Shown here one piece after another: positions 43,074-51,033 of a DNA stretch of 64,000 bases. The position numbers and the translations under genes were made by a program. The DNA is taken from positions 1-64,000 of the forward strand of contig NZ_BARF01000127.1 in assembly GCF_000367365.1 (NCBI RefSeq). Reading direction: 5' to 3'. The notes beneath the pieces are model-generated. The model was not told the DNA's origin and did no database searches. It saw only the letters and a program-made list of their open reading frames with translations. Positions within the stretch are counted from its first letter, which is position 1; every line of letters begins with the position of its first letter. This stretch comes from Streptomyces prunicolor NBRC 13075 (GTDB taxonomy: Bacteria > Actinomycetota > Actinomycetes > Streptomycetales > Streptomycetaceae).

Positions 43074-44726
43074 GTGACGGAAGCGGAGGACCGCAAACCG
43101 CAGTCGGACGAGGCCAGGAGCGCCTTCACAGCTCCGGCGGGCGTCGAGGCGGCGGTCATGGCAGCTGACGGGGAGTCGTCCACGACCTCTGAGTTCGCCG
43201 TTCCGAGCGGGCTCGACGTGACGCCCGCGCCGGCCGTCGAGGACTCCGAGGGGTCGGCGTTCAATCCGCCCAGCCTCTACAGCGCCCGCAAGGCGCCGCC
43301 CGCCTTCACACCGCCGACCGGGATTCCCGTCGTCAGCCTCACCAAGGACGTGCCCTGGCAGGACCGGATGCGCACGATGCTGCGGATGCCGGTGGCCGAA
43401 CGGCCCGCTCCGGAGCCGGTGCAGAAGCCGGACGACAGCGGTCCCGCCGTACCGCGCGTGCTCGATCTGACGCTCCGCATCGGCGAGTTGCTGCTCGCGG
43501 GCGGCGAGGGCGCGGAGGACGTCGAGGCGGCGATGTTCGCGGTCTGCCGCTCCTACGGCCTCGACCGCTGCGAGCCGACCGTCACCTTCACCCTGCTCTC
43601 GATCTCTTATCAGCCCTCCCTGGTGGACGATCCGGTGACCGCGTCCCGGACCGTACGGCGCCGGGGCACCGACTACACGCGGCTCGCGGCCGTGTTCCGG
43701 CTGGTCCAGGACCTCAGCGATCCGGAAACCGCACTCTCCTTGGAGGACGCCTACCGGCGGCTCGCGGAGATGCGGCGCAACCGGCACCCGTACCCCGGCT
43801 GGGTCCTGACCTCCGCCAGCGGGCTGCTCGCCGGTGCCGCCTCCGTGCTCGTCGGCGGTGACGTCATCGTGTTCTTCGCCGCCGTGCTCGGGGCGATGCT
43901 CGGCGACCGGCTGGCGTGGCTGTGCGCGGGGCGCGGGCTGCCGGAGTTCTACCAGTTCACGGTCGCCGCGATGCCGCCCGCCGCGATAGGGGTCGCCCTC
44001 ACGGTCGCCAACGTCGATGTGAAGGCCTCCGCGGTCATCACCGGTGGGCTGTTCGCCCTGCTGCCCGGACGGGCGCTCGTGGCGGGCGTACAGGACGGCC
44101 TGACCGGCTTCTACATCACCGCGTCGGCCCGGCTCCTGGAGGTCATGTACTTCTTCGTCGGCATCGTGGCCGGCGTCCTGATCGTCCTGTACTTCGGCGT
44201 GAAGCTCGGCGCACAGCTCAACCCCGACGTGGCCCTCGGCAACTCCGACCGGCCGCTGTGGCAGATCGGCGCGTCCGTCCTGCTGTCGCTGACCTTTGCC
44301 GTACTGCTCCAGCAGGAACGATCCACCGTGCTCCTGGTGTCCCTCAACGGAGGTGTCGCCTGGTCCGTCTACGGGGCGATGCATTTCGTCGCCGAAATCT
44401 CGCCGGTTGCCTCTACGGCCGTTGCGGCCGGGTTGGTCGGGTTGTTCGGGCAGTTGCTGTCGCGGTACCGGTTCGCGTCGGCGTTGCCCTACACGACCGC
44501 GGCGATCGGGCCCCTGTTGCCGGGTTCCGCCACCTACTTCGGGCTGTTGGCGATCGCGCAGAACGAGGTCGACAAGGGGTTGGTGTCGTTGGCCACGGCG
44601 GCGTCCCTCGCCATGGCCATCGCCATCGGGGTCAATCTGGGGTCGGAGATCTCGCGGCTGTTCTTGCGGATTCCGGGGGCTTCTGCGGGGGCGCGGCGGG
44701 CGGCCAAGCGGACTCGGGGGTTCTGA
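43074..44726 (+). CDS. ThrE-family threonine/serine exporter
   Basis: 550-aa membrane protein, homologous to C. glutamicum ThrE. A disordered N-terminal extension of about 130 residues (Pro/Ser/Glu-rich) precedes the conserved cytoplasmic domain LDLTLRIGELLLAGGEGAEDVEAAM (given in pieces as LDLTLRIGELLLAGGEG) with EPTVTFTLLSISY, and then ten hydrophobic segments (about residues 245-530; DUF1212 plus the ThrE-like C-terminal domain fused). Arginine-rich C-terminus. It starts with GTG 43074. Downstream lies a dispersed repeat and then the convergent DedA gene. Confidence 0.9.
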   Translation: MTEAEDRKPQSDEARSAFTAPAGVEAAVMAADGESSTTSEFAVPSGLDVTPAPAVEDSEGSAFNPPSLYSARKAPPAFTPPTGIPVVSLTKDVPWQDRMRTMLRMPVAERPAPEPVQKPDDSGPAVPRVLDLTLRIGELLLAGGEGAEDVEAAMFAVCRSYGLDRCEPTVTFTLLSISYQPSLVDDPVTASRTVRRRGTDYTRLAAVFRLVQDLSDPETALSLEDAYRRLAEMRRNRHPYPGWVLTSASGLLAGAASVLVGGDVIVFFAAVLGAMLGDRLAWLCAGRGLPEFYQFTVAAMPPAAIGVALTVANVDVKASAVITGGLFALLPGRALVAGVQDGLTGFYITASARLLEVMYFFVGIVAGVLIVLYFGVKLGAQLNPDVALGNSDRPLWQIGASVLLSLTFAVLLQQERSTVLLVSLNGGVAWSVYGAMHFVAEISPVASTAVAAGLVGLFGQLLSRYRFASALPYTTAAIGPLLPGSATYFGLLAIAQNEVDKGLVSLATAASLAMAIAIGVNLGSEISRLFLRIPGASAGARRAAKRTRGF

Positions 44727-44777
44727 GCGCCTAATAGCTCGGGGCGGGCTGTTTGTGGGCGAGTGCAGGCTCGTTGT

Positions 44778-44840
44778 GGCTGGTCGCGCCCACGCGGCGG
44801 AGCCGCATATCGATACGGCCCCGCGCCCCTTAAGGGCGTG
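44778..44840. repeat. Dispersed intergenic repeat, copy 3 (inverted)
   Basis: Minus-strand orientation: GGCTGGTCGCGCC, GCGGCGGAGCCGCA and CCCCGCGCCCCTTAAGGGCG on the plus strand. The end CGCCCCTTAAGGGCG is itself a hairpin. It lies between the convergent ThrE and DedA genes and could serve as their terminator. Confidence 0.7.
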
Positions 44841-44843
44841 CAG

Positions 44844-45788
44844 CTAGGCCTGTGGGTAGCCCTGGCCTTGGCCCTGGTTGTCGTACGGCGGGTACTGCTG
44901 ATTGCCGTACTGCTGGTTGCCGTACGGCTGTTGCTGCTGCGGCTGGTACGTCTGCTGGGGGTACGGCTGCTGCTGTTGGGGCTGGGCGTAGTACTGGTCG
45001 TAACCGTTGTTCTGGTCGTAGCCGTTGTTGTGCTGGGGCTGCTGCTGAGGTTGCTGCTGGGGCTCGTCCACGCGGCGGAGTTGGGTCGTCGAGTCGTCCA
45101 TGATCACGGGGAACGGCTGGGTCGCGGCCGGGTCGCCGGGCTGTTCCTGGTGCTGCTCCTGGGGGTGCTTCTTGGCCTTGGAGCGGGCGCGGAGGAACTC
45201 GATGACGATCGGGACGACCGAGATGAGGACGATCAGGATGAGGATCGCTTCGATGTTCTTGTTGACGAAGTCGATGTTGCCGAGCCAGGAGCCGAGCAGG
45301 GTCACGCCCGCGCCCCACAGGACGCCGCCGATGACGTTGAACGTGATGAAGGAGCGGTACTTCATGCCGCTGACGCCGGCGATGATCGGCGTGAACGTGC
45401 GCACGATGGGCACGAAGCGGGCCAGGACCAGGGACTTGGGGCCGTACTTCTCGAAGAACTCGTGCGCCTTGACCACGTTCTCCTGCTTGAAGAGGCGTGA
45501 GTCCGGGCGGTTGAAGAGCGAGGGGCCGACCTTCTTACCGAAGACGTAGCCCGCCTGGTCGCCGAGGATCGCGGCGACGCAGATCAGCGCGACGGCCGCC
45601 CACAGCGGGAAGTCGAGGGTGCCCGCGGTGATCAGCAGGCCGCAGGTGAACAGCAGGGAGTCACCCGGCAGGAAGAACCCGATGAGCAGGCCGGACTCCG
45701 CGAAGACCACGAGCAGGAGGCCCCAGATTCCGAACCGGTCGAGCATGGTGTTCGGATCGAGCCAGCTCGGGCCGAGGGCGAGCGTCAT
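44844..45788 (-). CDS. DedA-family membrane protein with Gln/Tyr/Asn-rich tail
   Basis: 314 aa. The first 220 residues are a DedA (SNARE-associated) domain: AESGLLIGFFLPGDSLLFTCG, GDQAGYVFGKKVGPSLF, FFEKYGPKSLVLARFVPIVRTFTPIIAG (with the conserved R..P..R motif) and VIGGVLWGAGVTLLGSWLG. DedA proteins are phospholipid flippases/scramblases as recently described. The last 70 residues are a low-complexity tail of Gln, Asn, Tyr, Pro and Gly (YDQNNGYDQYY, then QPYGNQQYGNQQYPPYDN), a prion-like composition. ATG 45788. Divergent from the YbjQ gene. Confidence 0.9.
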   Translation of the reverse strand: MTLALGPSWLDPNTMLDRFGIWGLLLVVFAESGLLIGFFLPGDSLLFTCGLLITAGTLDFPLWAAVALICVAAILGDQAGYVFGKKVGPSLFNRPDSRLFKQENVVKAHEFFEKYGPKSLVLARFVPIVRTFTPIIAGVSGMKYRSFITFNVIGGVLWGAGVTLLGSWLGNIDFVNKNIEAILILIVLISVVPIVIEFLRARSKAKKHPQEQHQEQPGDPAATQPFPVIMDDSTTQLRRVDEPQQQPQQQPQHNNGYDQNNGYDQYYAQPQQQQPYPQQTYQPQQQQPYGNQQYGNQQYPPYDNQGQGQGYPQA

Positions 45789-45932
45789 CACGGTTCCGGG
45801 CTCCTGAGGGGTGGAGGGAGGTGCCAGCGTCCAGGTACAGCCGCACAAAGCTATCAACGCGATGTGTCCGTCCCAGGTTCCACCGGTGACTCCAGGATGC
45901 ACTGTGCAACCCATAGGACAAAGCTGTGAGCC

Positions 45933-46298
45933 ATGGGTATCGAAGAGTACGGCGGCGGCCAGGGGCCGCAGGCCGATGTGCTGGTCGTGACGACGAACGA
46001 CATCCCCGGGTACCGGGTCGAGCAGGTGATCGGCGAGGTCTTCGGGCTGACCGTGCGCTCACGGCATCTCGGCAGCCAGATCGGCGCCGGTCTGAAGTCG
46101 ATGGTCGGCGGTGAACTGAAGGGCCTCACCAAGACCCTCGTGCAGACCCGCAACCAGGCCATGGAGCGGCTGATCGAGCAGGCACGCGCGCGTGGGGCCA
46201 ACGGCGTCCTGGCGTTCCGCTTCGACGTGACCGAGGCGGCGGACGTCGGCACCGAGGTGTGCGCCTACGGGACGGCGGTGGTCCTGGCCCGGGAGTAG
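45933..46298 (+). CDS. YbjQ family protein (UPF0145)
   Basis: 121-aa small pentameric-barrel protein of the YbjQ/heavy-metal-binding-domain family: VLVVTTNDIPGYRVEQVIGEVFGLTVRS, then GGELKGLTKTLVQTRNQAMERLIEQARARGANGVLAFRFD (both broken at about 20 residues in this description; key parts DIPGYRVEQVIGEV and GANGVLAFRFDV). No cofactor or activity is established for the family. The start at ATG 45933 lies 144 bp from the divergent DedA gene. Confidence 0.9.
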   Translation: MGIEEYGGGQGPQADVLVVTTNDIPGYRVEQVIGEVFGLTVRSRHLGSQIGAGLKSMVGGELKGLTKTLVQTRNQAMERLIEQARARGANGVLAFRFDVTEAADVGTEVCAYGTAVVLARE

Positions 46299-46319
46299 CG
46301 GCACCCCCGGGCCAGGCTC

Positions 46320-47105
46320 CTAAGAGGAGCTGTGCCGGGAGGCGTTCGCCAGGATCGCGTCCCTCAGGTGCTCGGCCAGGCCCGGGGCCATCGCGTCGTA
46401 GAACGCCTTGAACCGCTCGTCGGAGACGTACATCTCGGCGAGGCAGACGTGCATCTCATAGGGGCACTCGTAGAACCAGCGGTCGATGTGCAGGCGGTGT
46501 TCCTCGGCGAGGTCCATCGCCGCGTCGGCGGTGGGGAGTTCGCCGGCGGTCACCAGGGTGGCGTAGCGCTCGCTCCAGGCGTCGACCTCGGCCTGGAGGC
46601 GTTTCCAGTCGGCCTTCGTGTAGCGGGCGGCCCTGCGCTGCGATTCGGCGTAGGCCTCGGTGCCGCCCCAGCGCTGTTCGGCCTCTTCGGCGTACTGCTC
46701 GGGGTCCTTGTCGCCGAAGACCTCGAAGCGTTCCTCGGGGGTGAGGTTGATGCCCATAGTGCGTGCCTCCATGGCGTGCTCCACGGCCTCGGCCATCTTC
46801 TGCAGCTTCTCGATCCGGGCGGTCAACAGCTCGTGCTGGCGGCGCAGATGCGCGCGCGGGTCCGTCTCCGGGTCGTCGAGCAGGGCCGCGACCTCGTCGA
46901 GCGGAAAACCGAGTTCCCGGTAGAACAGGATCTGTTGGAGCCGGTCGAGGTCGGCGTCGCCGTATCGCCGGTGACCCGCGTGGCTGCGCTCGCTCGGGAC
47001 GAGCAGGCCGATGTCGTCGTAGTGGTGCAACGTGCGCACGGTGACCCCGGCAAACCCGGCGACCTGCCCTACGGAGTAGGAGTCCTGTCCTACGGAGTAG
47101 CTCAC
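46320..47105 (-). CDS. tipA: TipA-type MerR-family regulator
   Basis: 261-aa homologue of Streptomyces TipAL, which binds thiopeptides covalently and activates its own promoter. MerR HTH: FAGVTVRTLHHYDDIGLL and ERSHAGHRRYGDADL (residues about 18-55), a coiled coil (about 85-120) and the TipAS ligand domain from MGINLTPEERFEVFGD. The cysteine that captures dehydroalanine-type ligands is present in YECPYEMHVCLAEMY (the second Cys corresponds to the TipA site). The first 14 residues are a direct duplication SYSVGQDSYSVGQ, one copy more than normal. The start codon is GTG 47105 with GGGAGCGG upstream; an internal ATG (MGINLTPEE) corresponds to the shorter TipAS product. Confidence 0.95.
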   Translation of the reverse strand: MSYSVGQDSYSVGQVAGFAGVTVRTLHHYDDIGLLVPSERSHAGHRRYGDADLDRLQQILFYRELGFPLDEVAALLDDPETDPRAHLRRQHELLTARIEKLQKMAEAVEHAMEARTMGINLTPEERFEVFGDKDPEQYAEEAEQRWGGTEAYAESQRRAARYTKADWKRLQAEVDAWSERYATLVTAGELPTADAAMDLAEEHRLHIDRWFYECPYEMHVCLAEMYVSDERFKAFYDAMAPGLAEHLRDAILANASRHSSS

Positions 47106-47143
47106 TTTCCGCTCCCTTCTTGTGTCCGCGCTCCACGCTGAGG

Positions 47144-47165
47144 CCTCACGCCACGTGAGGTGCAA
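47144..47165 (-). promoter_or_regulatory. tipA-type promoter/operator
   Basis: On the minus strand TTGCAC (47160-47165) is followed by the inverted repeat CCTCACG-TGG-CGTGAGG (47144-47160). A MerR-type operator in a long -35/-10 spacer is the hallmark of the thiostrepton-inducible tipA promoter; the sequence CCTCACGT matches what I recall of ptipA. It lies 39-60 bases upstream of the GTG. Confidence 0.75.
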
Positions 47166-47242
47166 GCCCCACAAGCCTCACGTCCCTGTAGTGCTCGCCT
47201 TCTCAAGATGTTGGGTCCGTTTTGCCCGCTTATGGTGAGCCC

Positions 47243-48526
47243 GTGGCCCAGGACAGCGCGCAACAGGCACCAGCCGCCCCTACGACCCCGGCGCGCACCC
47301 TGCTGCCGTTGATCGTCCCCGCTCTGGTCGTGGGCGTGCTCGCGAGTCTGTTGTTCATCGGGGTCAGCGAGGCGGCCGAACAGCTCCAGCACGTGCTCTG
47401 GAAGAACCTCCCCGACGCCCTGGGCATCGGCCGCTACTCGGTCCTCTGGATGCTCGTCATGCTGACGGCCACCGGGATCGTGGTCGGGCTGGTGGTGTGG
47501 AAGGTGCCGGGGCATGCCGGTCCCGATCCGGCGACCACCGGCCTGGAGGCCGTACCGCTGCCCCCAGGAGTACTGCCCGGCCTCGTCCTGGCGACCGCGC
47601 TGATGCTCGCGGGCGGGCCGAGCCTGGGTCCCGAGAACCCGATCATCGCCGTGAACGTGGGGCTCGCGCTGTGGGTAGGGCGCAGGCTGGCACCAAGGCT
47701 GCCGGGCGGGGTGTGGGGGGCACTGGCCGAGTCGGCGACGATCGGGGCGCTGTTCGGGACACCGGTGGCGGCGGCGCTGCTCATCTCGGAGGCGCTGGCC
47801 GCGCGGAACACCAAGGGGGCCCTGTGGGACAACGTGTTCGCGCCGCTCGCCGCGGCCGCAGCAGGTGCCATGACGACCACCCTGGTGGCCCATCCGACCT
47901 TCGACCTGCATCTGCCCGCGTTCGGCAGGCCCGGCTGGGGCGATCTGCTGGCCGTCCTGGTGCTGGCACCCCTGGCAGCGGCGCTCGGCATGACTGCGGT
48001 CTACGTCTTCCCGTACGCCCATGGCGCCTTCTCCCGCCTCAAGCACCCCATGCTGGCGCTGCCGGCCGGTGGACTGGTCCTGGGCCTTCTGGCGGCCGTG
48101 GGCGGCCATCTGACGCTCTTCAAGGGGCTGGACGAGGTCGGGGAGCTGGCGGCCGATCCCGAGGGCTGGTCGGCGGGCCAGTTCGCGACGATGACCGTCG
48201 TGAAACTCGCGGCGCTACTGGTCGCCGCGTCCTGCGGCTTCCGGGGCGGCCGGATCTTCCCTTCCGTCTTCATCGGCGTCGCGTTCGGCCTCTTCGCCCA
48301 CGCGGTCGTACCGGCCGTGGACCCGGCACTCGCGGTCGCCGCGGGCGTCCTGGGCATGCTCCTGGCGATCACCCGACAAGGCTGGGTGAGCCTGTTCACG
48401 GCCGCGATCCTGGTGGCCTCCCCGGCGATCCTCGCCCTTCTCTGCATCGGCTCGCTGCCGGCCTGGCTGTTGGTGACCGGGAGACCGCAGATGCAGTTGC
48501 GCGCGGACGGAACTCCGGTTCGCTAG
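47243..48526 (+). CDS. ClC-family chloride channel/transporter
   Basis: 427-aa membrane protein with about 12 hydrophobic segments. ClC signatures are recognisable in modified form: GGPSLGPENPII (GREGP equivalent), FGTPVAAALLISE, and GFRGGRIFPSVFIG (GGxFxP). The family's GSGIP motif is not obvious, so selectivity may differ; the family exchanges chloride and protons or conducts chloride. The GTG at 47243 is used because the frame has no closer ATG. The gene is 39 bp upstream of a glutamate decarboxylase on the same strand, suggesting a joint acid-response unit. Divergent from tipA. Confidence 0.82.
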   Translation: MAQDSAQQAPAAPTTPARTLLPLIVPALVVGVLASLLFIGVSEAAEQLQHVLWKNLPDALGIGRYSVLWMLVMLTATGIVVGLVVWKVPGHAGPDPATTGLEAVPLPPGVLPGLVLATALMLAGGPSLGPENPIIAVNVGLALWVGRRLAPRLPGGVWGALAESATIGALFGTPVAAALLISEALAARNTKGALWDNVFAPLAAAAAGAMTTTLVAHPTFDLHLPAFGRPGWGDLLAVLVLAPLAAALGMTAVYVFPYAHGAFSRLKHPMLALPAGGLVLGLLAAVGGHLTLFKGLDEVGELAADPEGWSAGQFATMTVVKLAALLVAASCGFRGGRIFPSVFIGVAFGLFAHAVVPAVDPALAVAAGVLGMLLAITRQGWVSLFTAAILVASPAILALLCIGSLPAWLLVTGRPQMQLRADGTPVR

Positions 48527-48565
48527 TACCCGTTGGTTCTTTTGATCCTTATCGGAGGCACGCCC

Positions 48566-49972
48566 ATGCCGTTGCACAAAGGTCCCGAGCAGCCCGACGA
48601 GCGCCCCATGTCCGTGAACCCCTTCTACGGAGAGGCCAATCCGGTCGGCGGCATGACCGAGGCCCCACCCAAGCACCGGCTCCCGGAAACACCGTTGCCG
48701 CCGATGACGGCCGTGCAGCTGGTGCACGACGAGCTGATGCTGGACGGCAACTCCCGCCTGAACCTGGCGACTTTCGTCACCACCTGGATGGAGCCGGAAG
48801 CCGGCGTCCTGATGGCGGAGTGCCGGGACAAGAACATGATCGACAAGGACGAGTACCCACGCACCGCGGAGCTGGAGAAACGCTGCGTGGCCATGCTCGC
48901 CGACCTGTGGAACGCACCGGACCCCTCAGCCGCGGTGGGCTGTTCAACAACAGGCTCCAGCGAGGCCTGCATGCTCGCCGGAATGGCCCTGAAACGCCGC
49001 TGGACGCAACGCAACAAGGACCGCTACCCGGCCGCCCGCCCGAACCTGGTGATGGGGATCAACGTCCAGGTCTGCTGGGAGAAGTTCTGCAACTTCTGGG
49101 AGGTCGAGGCCCGCCAAGTCCCCATGGACGGCGACCGTTTCCACCTCGACCCCCAGGCCGCCGCAGAACTCTGCGACGAGAACACGATCGGCGTGGTCGG
49201 CATCCTGGGCTCCACCTTCGACGGTTCCTACGAACCGATCGCCGACCTCTGCGCCGCCCTCGACGCGCTCCAGGAACGCACGGGCCTCGACATCCCGGTC
49301 CACGTCGACGGCGCGTCCGGCGCCATGGTCGCCCCCTTCCTGGACCCGGACCTGATCTGGGACTTCCGCCTCCCGCGCGTGGCCTCGATCAACACCTCGG
49401 GCCACAAGTACGGCCTGGTCTACCCGGGCGTCGGCTGGGCCCTGTGGCGCGACAAGGAGGCTCTCCCCGAGGAACTCGTCTTCCGCGTCAACTACTTGGG
49501 CGGCGACATGCCCACCTTCGCCCTCAACTTCTCCCGCCCCGGCGCCCAAGTAGTCGCCCAGTACTACACATTCCTACGCCTGGGCCGAGAGGGCTACCGC
49601 GCCGTCCAACAGTCAACCCGCGAGGTGGCCCGCGGCCTGGCCGACCGCATCGAAGCCCTCGGCGACTTCAAACTCCTCACCCGGGGCGACGAGTTGCCGG
49701 TCTTCGCCTTCACCACAGGCCCCGACGTCACGGCGTACGACGTATTCGACGTCTCCCGGCGCCTACGCGAACACGGCTGGCTGGTCCCGGCCTACACCTT
49801 CCCGGCGAACCGCGAGGACCTCTCGGTCCTCCGGATCGTATGCCGCAACGGCTTCTCGGCAGACCTGGCGGAACTGTTCCTGGACGACCTGACCCGCCTC
49901 CTCCCCGAACTACGCCGCCAGCCACACCCGTTCACCCGCGACAAGGGAGCGGCGACGGGCTTCCACCACTGA
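48566..49972 (+). CDS. gad: Glutamate decarboxylase
   Basis: PLP enzyme of 468 aa that decarboxylates glutamate to GABA, consuming a proton. Motifs: NPFYGEANP-type N-terminus, NLATFVTTWMEPEA, GCSTTGSSEACMLAGMALK, PVHVDGASGAMVAPF (Asp contacting PLP), and INTSGHKYGLVYPGVGW with the Schiff-base Lys (about residue 278). The C-terminal FHH matches the pH-gating HH ending of bacterial GadB proteins. ATG 48566 has GGAGG 7 bases upstream. It follows the ClC gene; no GadC-type antiporter is in the window. Confidence 0.96.
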   Translation: MPLHKGPEQPDERPMSVNPFYGEANPVGGMTEAPPKHRLPETPLPPMTAVQLVHDELMLDGNSRLNLATFVTTWMEPEAGVLMAECRDKNMIDKDEYPRTAELEKRCVAMLADLWNAPDPSAAVGCSTTGSSEACMLAGMALKRRWTQRNKDRYPAARPNLVMGINVQVCWEKFCNFWEVEARQVPMDGDRFHLDPQAAAELCDENTIGVVGILGSTFDGSYEPIADLCAALDALQERTGLDIPVHVDGASGAMVAPFLDPDLIWDFRLPRVASINTSGHKYGLVYPGVGWALWRDKEALPEELVFRVNYLGGDMPTFALNFSRPGAQVVAQYYTFLRLGREGYRAVQQSTREVARGLADRIEALGDFKLLTRGDELPVFAFTTGPDVTAYDVFDVSRRLREHGWLVPAYTFPANREDLSVLRIVCRNGFSADLAELFLDDLTRLLPELRRQPHPFTRDKGAATGFHH

Positions 49973-50177
49973 GACACAAGGGCAGCAGGCCCGCCGGCCG
50001 CGTACGGCGAGAAGGTGACGTGTCGGGGGGTGTCCGCCCGCAGCGGTTGGCGCGTCAACACGGGCAAGTCGGTGAGCAACGGTCCCCGCGCCAATCCGAG
50101 GACGGATACCCCCCGGCGCGGCGCCGCCCCACAACGCACCCCAGGCGACCCACCCACGCACCCGCACTGAGACACAA
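49967..50177. repeat. Duplicated 3' end of the gad gene
   Basis: CACTGAGACACAA at 49967-49979 spans the gad stop codon and recurs at 50165-50177, next to dispersed repeat copy 4. The rest of the gap (49980-50164) has no gene-like frame. Confidence 0.65.
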
Positions 50178-50196
50178 AGCCGCACCCCCAACCACC

Positions 50197-50265
50197 CAGG
50201 GGCGCGGGGCTGTGACATTAGCGGCTCCGCCGCGGGGCGCGACCAGCCCCCACTGCCCCGCACCC
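50197..50265. repeat. Dispersed intergenic repeat, copy 4
   Basis: GGGGCGCGGGGCTGTGACAT, GCGGCTCCGCCGC and GGGGCGCGACCAGCCCCCAC in order. It is the longest form of the family and lies between gad and the convergent ABC permease gene. Confidence 0.75.
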
Positions 50266-50271
50266 GACAAC

Positions 50272-51033
50272 TCACCCCCCAAGCCCCCGGAACCGCCGCA
50301 CCGCCAGCGGAAAGAACACCACCAGCAAGCCCAACGGCCAGACCACAGCGGCCCAGACGTGTCCCGACTCGCCCCCGGGCCCACCGAAGAGATCACGCAC
50401 GGCAGTAGCGGTCTGGGACATCGGATTCCACTGAACAACCACGCCCAGCCACCCAGGCATGGCAGCAGGCGTGGCAAGAGCATTGGACAGAAACCCGACC
50501 GGCCACACCAGAATCTGCACGGCCTGCACCATCTCCGGCCGCCCCGCCACCAACGCCAACTGGATCCCGACCCACAACATGGCGAACCGGAACAGCAGCA
50601 ACAGCCCCACGGCACCCAGGAATTGACCGGGCCCGGCATGCGGCCGCCAACCAAGCCCGAGCCCAACCCCGATCAGCACGACCAGCCCGATCGTCGACTG
50701 CAACATGTCGGCGGCCGAACGCCCCACCAACACCGCCCCGTCAGCCATCGGCATCGACCGGAACCGGTCGATCACCCCCTTGTTGAGGTCCTGCGTGACG
50801 GCGAGCATCGTGCCCTCCAGCCCGAAGGCCATGGTCAGCGCAAGCATCCCGGGTACCAGGTAGTCGACGTAGTCACCCTCGACCGCCCGCCCACCACCGA
50901 TCAGATACCCGAACATCAACAGCAGCATCACCGGGAAAACCAGACTCACCACAACCTGCACGGGCTGCCGCGCCCAGTGGGCGAGTTCACGCCGCGTCAT
51001 GGTCCAGGAATCGGTCAGAGCGTAAGCACTCAC
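50272..51033 (-). CDS. ABC-2 type transporter permease
   Basis: 253-aa permease of the DrrB/NodJ type with six hydrophobic segments (VVVSLVFPVMLLLMFGYLIG, YLVPGMLALTMAFG, TIGLVVLIGVGLGLGW, LLLLFRFAMLWVGIQLALV, VQILVWPVGFLSNAL, WAAVVWPLGLLVVFF) and the family LEGTMLAVTQDLNKGVIDRFRSMPM segment near residue 73. It starts with GTG 51033 overlapping the ATPase stop by 4 bases. With the ATPase it forms an exporter probably for a drug or lipid. The downstream intergenic repeat serves as its 3' boundary. Confidence 0.93.
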   Translation of the reverse strand: MSAYALTDSWTMTRRELAHWARQPVQVVVSLVFPVMLLLMFGYLIGGGRAVEGDYVDYLVPGMLALTMAFGLEGTMLAVTQDLNKGVIDRFRSMPMADGAVLVGRSAADMLQSTIGLVVLIGVGLGLGWRPHAGPGQFLGAVGLLLLFRFAMLWVGIQLALVAGRPEMVQAVQILVWPVGFLSNALATPAAMPGWLGVVVQWNPMSQTATAVRDLFGGPGGESGHVWAAVVWPLGLLVVFFPLAVRRFRGLGG

